Shown: positions 46,683-49,345 of the stretch, piece after piece
Position numbering within the stretch: the first letter of the stretch is position 1
Layout: each line of letters opens with the position of its first letter
Source of the DNA: a virus
Direction: 5' to 3' (one strand)
DNA length: 49,345 nucleotides
IMG/VR virus record: IMGVR_UViG_3300047546_001929
Location: 1 to 49,345 of that record
Translations under genes and position numbers: made by a program
The notes under the pieces: generated by a model
Database searches by the model: none
Told to the model about the DNA's origin: nothing
Seen by the model: the letters and a program-made list of their open reading frames with translations, nothing else

Positions 46683-47711
46683 TTAAAAATCGTCCAATCT
46701 GTATAAATTACAATTTTTAGGTTTAACAGTTTCAACTGTGGTTTTAAAATCTTTAAGTACTTGACCTAATTTTCCAACCTGCATATCCCCTGGATTTTTC
46801 GCACTTAAATTTGACCCCCAGCTAGTGCCGTAAAATGCTTCTTCAACTGGATAACGATACTGTACATCAAACTGATTATAAACACCTGTTTCCTCAGCTA
46901 GCATTTTCTTTAATGTTTCAAAGCCTGTGCTTTTTATCATTGGATATAAATTGTCTGCGCCCAGGCTTTGATAATAATATGATTTATATTTCATATTAGA
47001 AGATTTTTTCCATTCGCTATCGTCAAAATAAACATTAAATTTCTCTACAACATCTATGTTTTGTTTAACCGATAAAAACATAGTCTCATCAGACATTCTA
47101 AAAAGGTCTTTTATAACTTGCTTGTTATTAATCAATCCAAAATTATAATATGCAAGCAATGCTTGGACTAATAATCCTTTGGACATATTTAATGCAGTAC
47201 CTGCTGTTTGTGATTTACTAGAATACTGAAGAACAGGTACATCACCGCCTAGTACAAAAGAATCATATCTAGAAGATGCTATTTCAAGTAATTTCATGTG
47301 AACAGCTATTTGCGGACTATTTGTTCTGTACTTCAGGGCTAGTTCAACACATTCCTCGCTGTTTAAAAATTCTTTAAGATCAAAACTTTCTATAGTATAG
47401 GGCAATGAAAAATTATTTGCATATTTTTGCGCTACCATAACATCGTGGGAATTTACAGTGATCCCGTCCCATAAATATTCCCAGATAACAATATCAAACT
47501 TTAAACCCAGCTTGCGCATAACATAACAGGAAAATTGACTGTCAATCCCGCCACTTAGACAAAACTGATATTGAACTTGTTTATCAAACATATTATCCCA
47601 GTGATCAAACAAACTCAGCTTTGATTGTTTGTAATATGTTACGATGCTAGATGTAGAGTAATCACATACTATCGACGGTGGGTTACCAATTTGTGTAAGA
47701 GAGAGTTTCAT
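46683..47711 (-). CDS. PP-loop ATP pyrophosphatase (asparagine-synthase-like)
   Basis: 342 residues. FCLSGGIDSQFSCYVMRKLG (50-69) has the SGGxDS PP-loop that binds ATP in asparagine synthetase, NAD synthetase and QueC/TtcA. LALKYRTNSPQIAVHMKLLE and LGGDVPVLQY follow. No glutaminase domain and no QueC zinc cysteines, so an amide- or nucleotide-activating enzyme of unknown substrate. Divergent from the subtilase. Confidence 0.75.
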   Translation of the reverse strand: MKLSLTQIGNPPSIVCDYSTSSIVTYYKQSKLSLFDHWDNMFDKQVQYQFCLSGGIDSQFSCYVMRKLGLKFDIVIWEYLWDGITVNSHDVMVAQKYANNFSLPYTIESFDLKEFLNSEECVELALKYRTNSPQIAVHMKLLEIASSRYDSFVLGGDVPVLQYSSKSQTAGTALNMSKGLLVQALLAYYNFGLINNKQVIKDLFRMSDETMFLSVKQNIDVVEKFNVYFDDSEWKKSSNMKYKSYYYQSLGADNLYPMIKSTGFETLKKMLAEETGVYNQFDVQYRYPVEEAFYGTSWGSNLSAKNPGDMQVGKLGQVLKDFKTTVETVKPKNCNLYRLDDF

Positions 47712-47737
47712 TTAATCTTAAAATCCTGTTGTGATCT

Positions 47738-47750
47738 GATAAATACTTAT
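47738..47750. promoter_or_regulatory. Overlapping divergent late promoters
   Basis: Plus GATAAATA at 47738-47745 (subtilase). Minus TATAAGTA at 47750-47743 (PP-loop gene). The two elements share 3 bp. Confidence 0.5.
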
Positions 47751-47789
47751 AACTAAACAGCAAGAAAAATTGCATATTTTGGAGCTCAA

Positions 47790-49337
47790 ATGGCTAGATA
47801 TATTGTTACACTAAACCCTGTTACTTATGCCGATAGTGCGGCAGCACAGGCAGCTATTGTTGCAGTTGGGGCAAGCGTTGAAAAAGAGTTCAACCTAAAT
47901 TTAACCTACGAAATTGAAGCTACGCTAGAACAGAAAAACAGTCTAGCCGGCGTACTACACAGCGAAGAAGCTGGTAAATCAGTGTCTATATCGTTGCAAG
48001 TTGTTAATGACGAGCATTTGAGAATGACTCTAGTTGATAAGGGTTATAATACACAGCTAGAAGTCCCGTCATCATATAATCCAGCGAACCGCGGTGCAGG
48101 TCAACACGTATACTTAATTGATACAGGTTTAAGACACACCCACGAACAATTTGCTGAAGCTGCAATCAATAATTTATATACAAACTTTGATAACGATCCT
48201 AGCATAGATGACTACAATGATACAACCGGACACGGAACAACCGTAGGTAGTTTGATTGTTGGTAAGGATTTAGGCGCTGCCAAAGATGCTACATTACATA
48301 ATGTTAAATTATTTAATTCAGCTGCTGATAATATTACTGTAGCTGAAATTGTAGGCGCATTAGACGCAGTTCTAGCACACCACCAAGCTAATAACCCATC
48401 CCAAGTTAAGGTAGTTTGTTTACCATGGGTCGCAACAAGAAACGCATTTATTGACCAGTCTGTGTCTGCGTTAAACGCGGCCAACTTAGTGGTAGTTTGT
48501 GCGGCTGGTAACAATGGCGACGATGTAGCTAATTATAGTCCAGCAGGTTTAAAAAATGTTATCACTGTTGGTGCTTATGACAATAATTGGACGGTTGGTA
48601 GCTTTACCAATATGCCCTGGGACGGTTCAAATCCACAAACTACATTTAACAACTACGGCGCAGAACTTGATATTTTTGCAATGGGCGTTGCGGTGAATGC
48701 AGCATCTAGAGGATCAGACACATCTTATATTTTTGCAACAGGTACTAGTATTGCAACAGGTGTTACTGCTGGTGTTGTAGCACAACATATTACAAAGTCG
48801 CCTGCTTATACAGCCGACCAAATCAAAGATAGTCTGTTACAAGAAGGTCATATTATTGGTGCATCAGCACTATCGTTTACTGCATTATCAGCAGGTGTTG
48901 ATTATTCGGGTGTAAACAAATCTGTTGTAACATTTGATACAATGCTTGAAGATTATCTAACCACACATCCATCAGGTAGAATTGCAACATTACAATCCGG
49001 ACAGACAACTACAGTTAACCTAGGACTTAATCCAGCTGCTACTGAAGTTTCTGCCTTAGACTTTGCTCCATTACCACCATGGGCGTCGTTTGATACAGCA
49101 ACCGGTGTAGTAAGTATTGATACTGCCAGTGCACCGGCACAGCATTTACCTGGTACATTTGTATTTGCTATTAAAGGTAAAGTGAATAATGTAACCAAAG
49201 TTGAGGAATTCAGCATTGGTATATATACTACAAGTGCCAGCGATTTAGCAGATGCAGATCAGTATTATTATGACGCAGATGCTGGTGCATATGATCCAGT
49301 AGTTAGCTTCCAAGTTGCACCAAACGCACAAAAATAA
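47790..49337 (+). CDS. Subtilisin-like serine protease with C-terminal Ig-like domain
   Basis: 515 residues. Residues 1-90 look like an I9 prodomain. Catalytic Asp111 (VYLIDTGLR), His148 (TTGHGTTVG), Asn241 (VVCAAGNNG) and Ser320 (FATGTSIATGVTAG) are in place. A C-terminal segment (about 395-490) with PPWASFDTATG and GTFVFAIKG resembles a bacterial Ig-like/HE-PIG domain. No signal peptide, so virion or cytoplasm. TTTTGGAG before ATG, late promoter upstream. Possible role in virion protein maturation or host-surface cleavage. Confidence 0.85.
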   Translation: MARYIVTLNPVTYADSAAAQAAIVAVGASVEKEFNLNLTYEIEATLEQKNSLAGVLHSEEAGKSVSISLQVVNDEHLRMTLVDKGYNTQLEVPSSYNPANRGAGQHVYLIDTGLRHTHEQFAEAAINNLYTNFDNDPSIDDYNDTTGHGTTVGSLIVGKDLGAAKDATLHNVKLFNSAADNITVAEIVGALDAVLAHHQANNPSQVKVVCLPWVATRNAFIDQSVSALNAANLVVVCAAGNNGDDVANYSPAGLKNVITVGAYDNNWTVGSFTNMPWDGSNPQTTFNNYGAELDIFAMGVAVNAASRGSDTSYIFATGTSIATGVTAGVVAQHITKSPAYTADQIKDSLLQEGHIIGASALSFTALSAGVDYSGVNKSVVTFDTMLEDYLTTHPSGRIATLQSGQTTTVNLGLNPAATEVSALDFAPLPPWASFDTATGVVSIDTASAPAQHLPGTFVFAIKGKVNNVTKVEEFSIGIYTTSASDLADADQYYYDADAGAYDPVVSFQVAPNAQK

Positions 49338-49345
49338 TCAATTAG

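Noticed and set aside
46646-46735. N-terminal extension of the deaminase
   Set aside because: It covers the promoter -35/-10; the ATG at 46645 is placed precisely for leaderless initiation.
46683-47711. QueC (7-cyano-7-deazaguanine synthase)
   Set aside because: SGGxDS is present but the C-terminal zinc cysteines of QueC are absent and the protein is too long.

Overview
The window reads as a segment of a large T4-like myovirus genome, probably from an aquatic environment with a proteobacterial host. Evidence: dense genes with 1-30 nt overlaps; a gp30-type ATP-dependent DNA ligase; a DexA-like exonuclease; phage-type QueD, SpeD and peptide deformylase; several 2OG-Fe(II) oxygenases; six tRNAs; many small conserved-looking phage ORFs; and T4-type late promoter elements (NATAAATA). 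No head, tail-tube or polymerase genes lie in the window, so the assignment rests on these accessory genes and promoter signals. A circularly permuted two-piece tmRNA of alphaproteobacterial type points to, but does not prove, an alphaproteobacterial host.

Layout. 1-4300: an incomplete membrane/coiled-coil protein, a glycosyltransferase-like protein, QueD, secreted nuclease, SleB-type wall hydrolase. 4537-10209 (minus): a seven-gene late sugar/glycan operon (E1-type dehydrase, split transketolase, FkbM methyltransferase, two sugar-nucleotide SDRs, glycosyltransferase). 10278-11800 (minus): UV-damage endonuclease and small genes from an early promoter. 11880-17398 (plus): tandem structural-like proteins, glycosyltransferase-like protein, oxygenase, SDR. 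17385-22123: IscU, nucleotidyltransferase fusion, methyltransferase, GH6 cellulase-type hydrolase, deformylase. 22413-32535 (minus): mostly small early genes, with SpeD, GNAT, an oxygenase and a radical SAM protein. 32551-38600: tRNA-Leu, tRNA-Arg, a candidate structured RNA, ligase, exonuclease, glycosyltransferases, tRNA-Ala and tRNA-Gly. 38626-41397 (minus): AhpC/AhpD peroxidase operon with two SGNH hydrolases and an EF-hand protein. 41536-43842 (minus): endolysin-type enzymes and the tmRNA. 43844-47711 (minus): oxygenases, metalloprotease, deaminase, PP-loop enzyme, two tRNAs. 47790-49337 (plus): subtilase.

Two promoter classes are legible. Early promoters are sigma-70-like (TTGACA or TTGACC, 16-17 bp, TATAMT). 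Late promoters are NATAAATA and close variants. Both classes often place the predicted +1 exactly on the A of ATG (late element-N5-ATG; -10-N6-ATG), implying leaderless mRNAs. Other late promoters sit inside hairpins that would hide the start region on read-through RNA, as in T4 lysozyme control. Late elements also sit immediately upstream of tRNA-Arg, tRNA-Gly and the tmRNA.

Functionally the window combines surface-sugar synthesis and transfer, wall and polysaccharide degradation, redox/Fe-S support (AhpC, AhpD, IscU, 2OG oxygenases), DNA repair, and translation support (tRNAs, tmRNA, deformylase). Functions are inferred from motifs read by eye; no database search was run.
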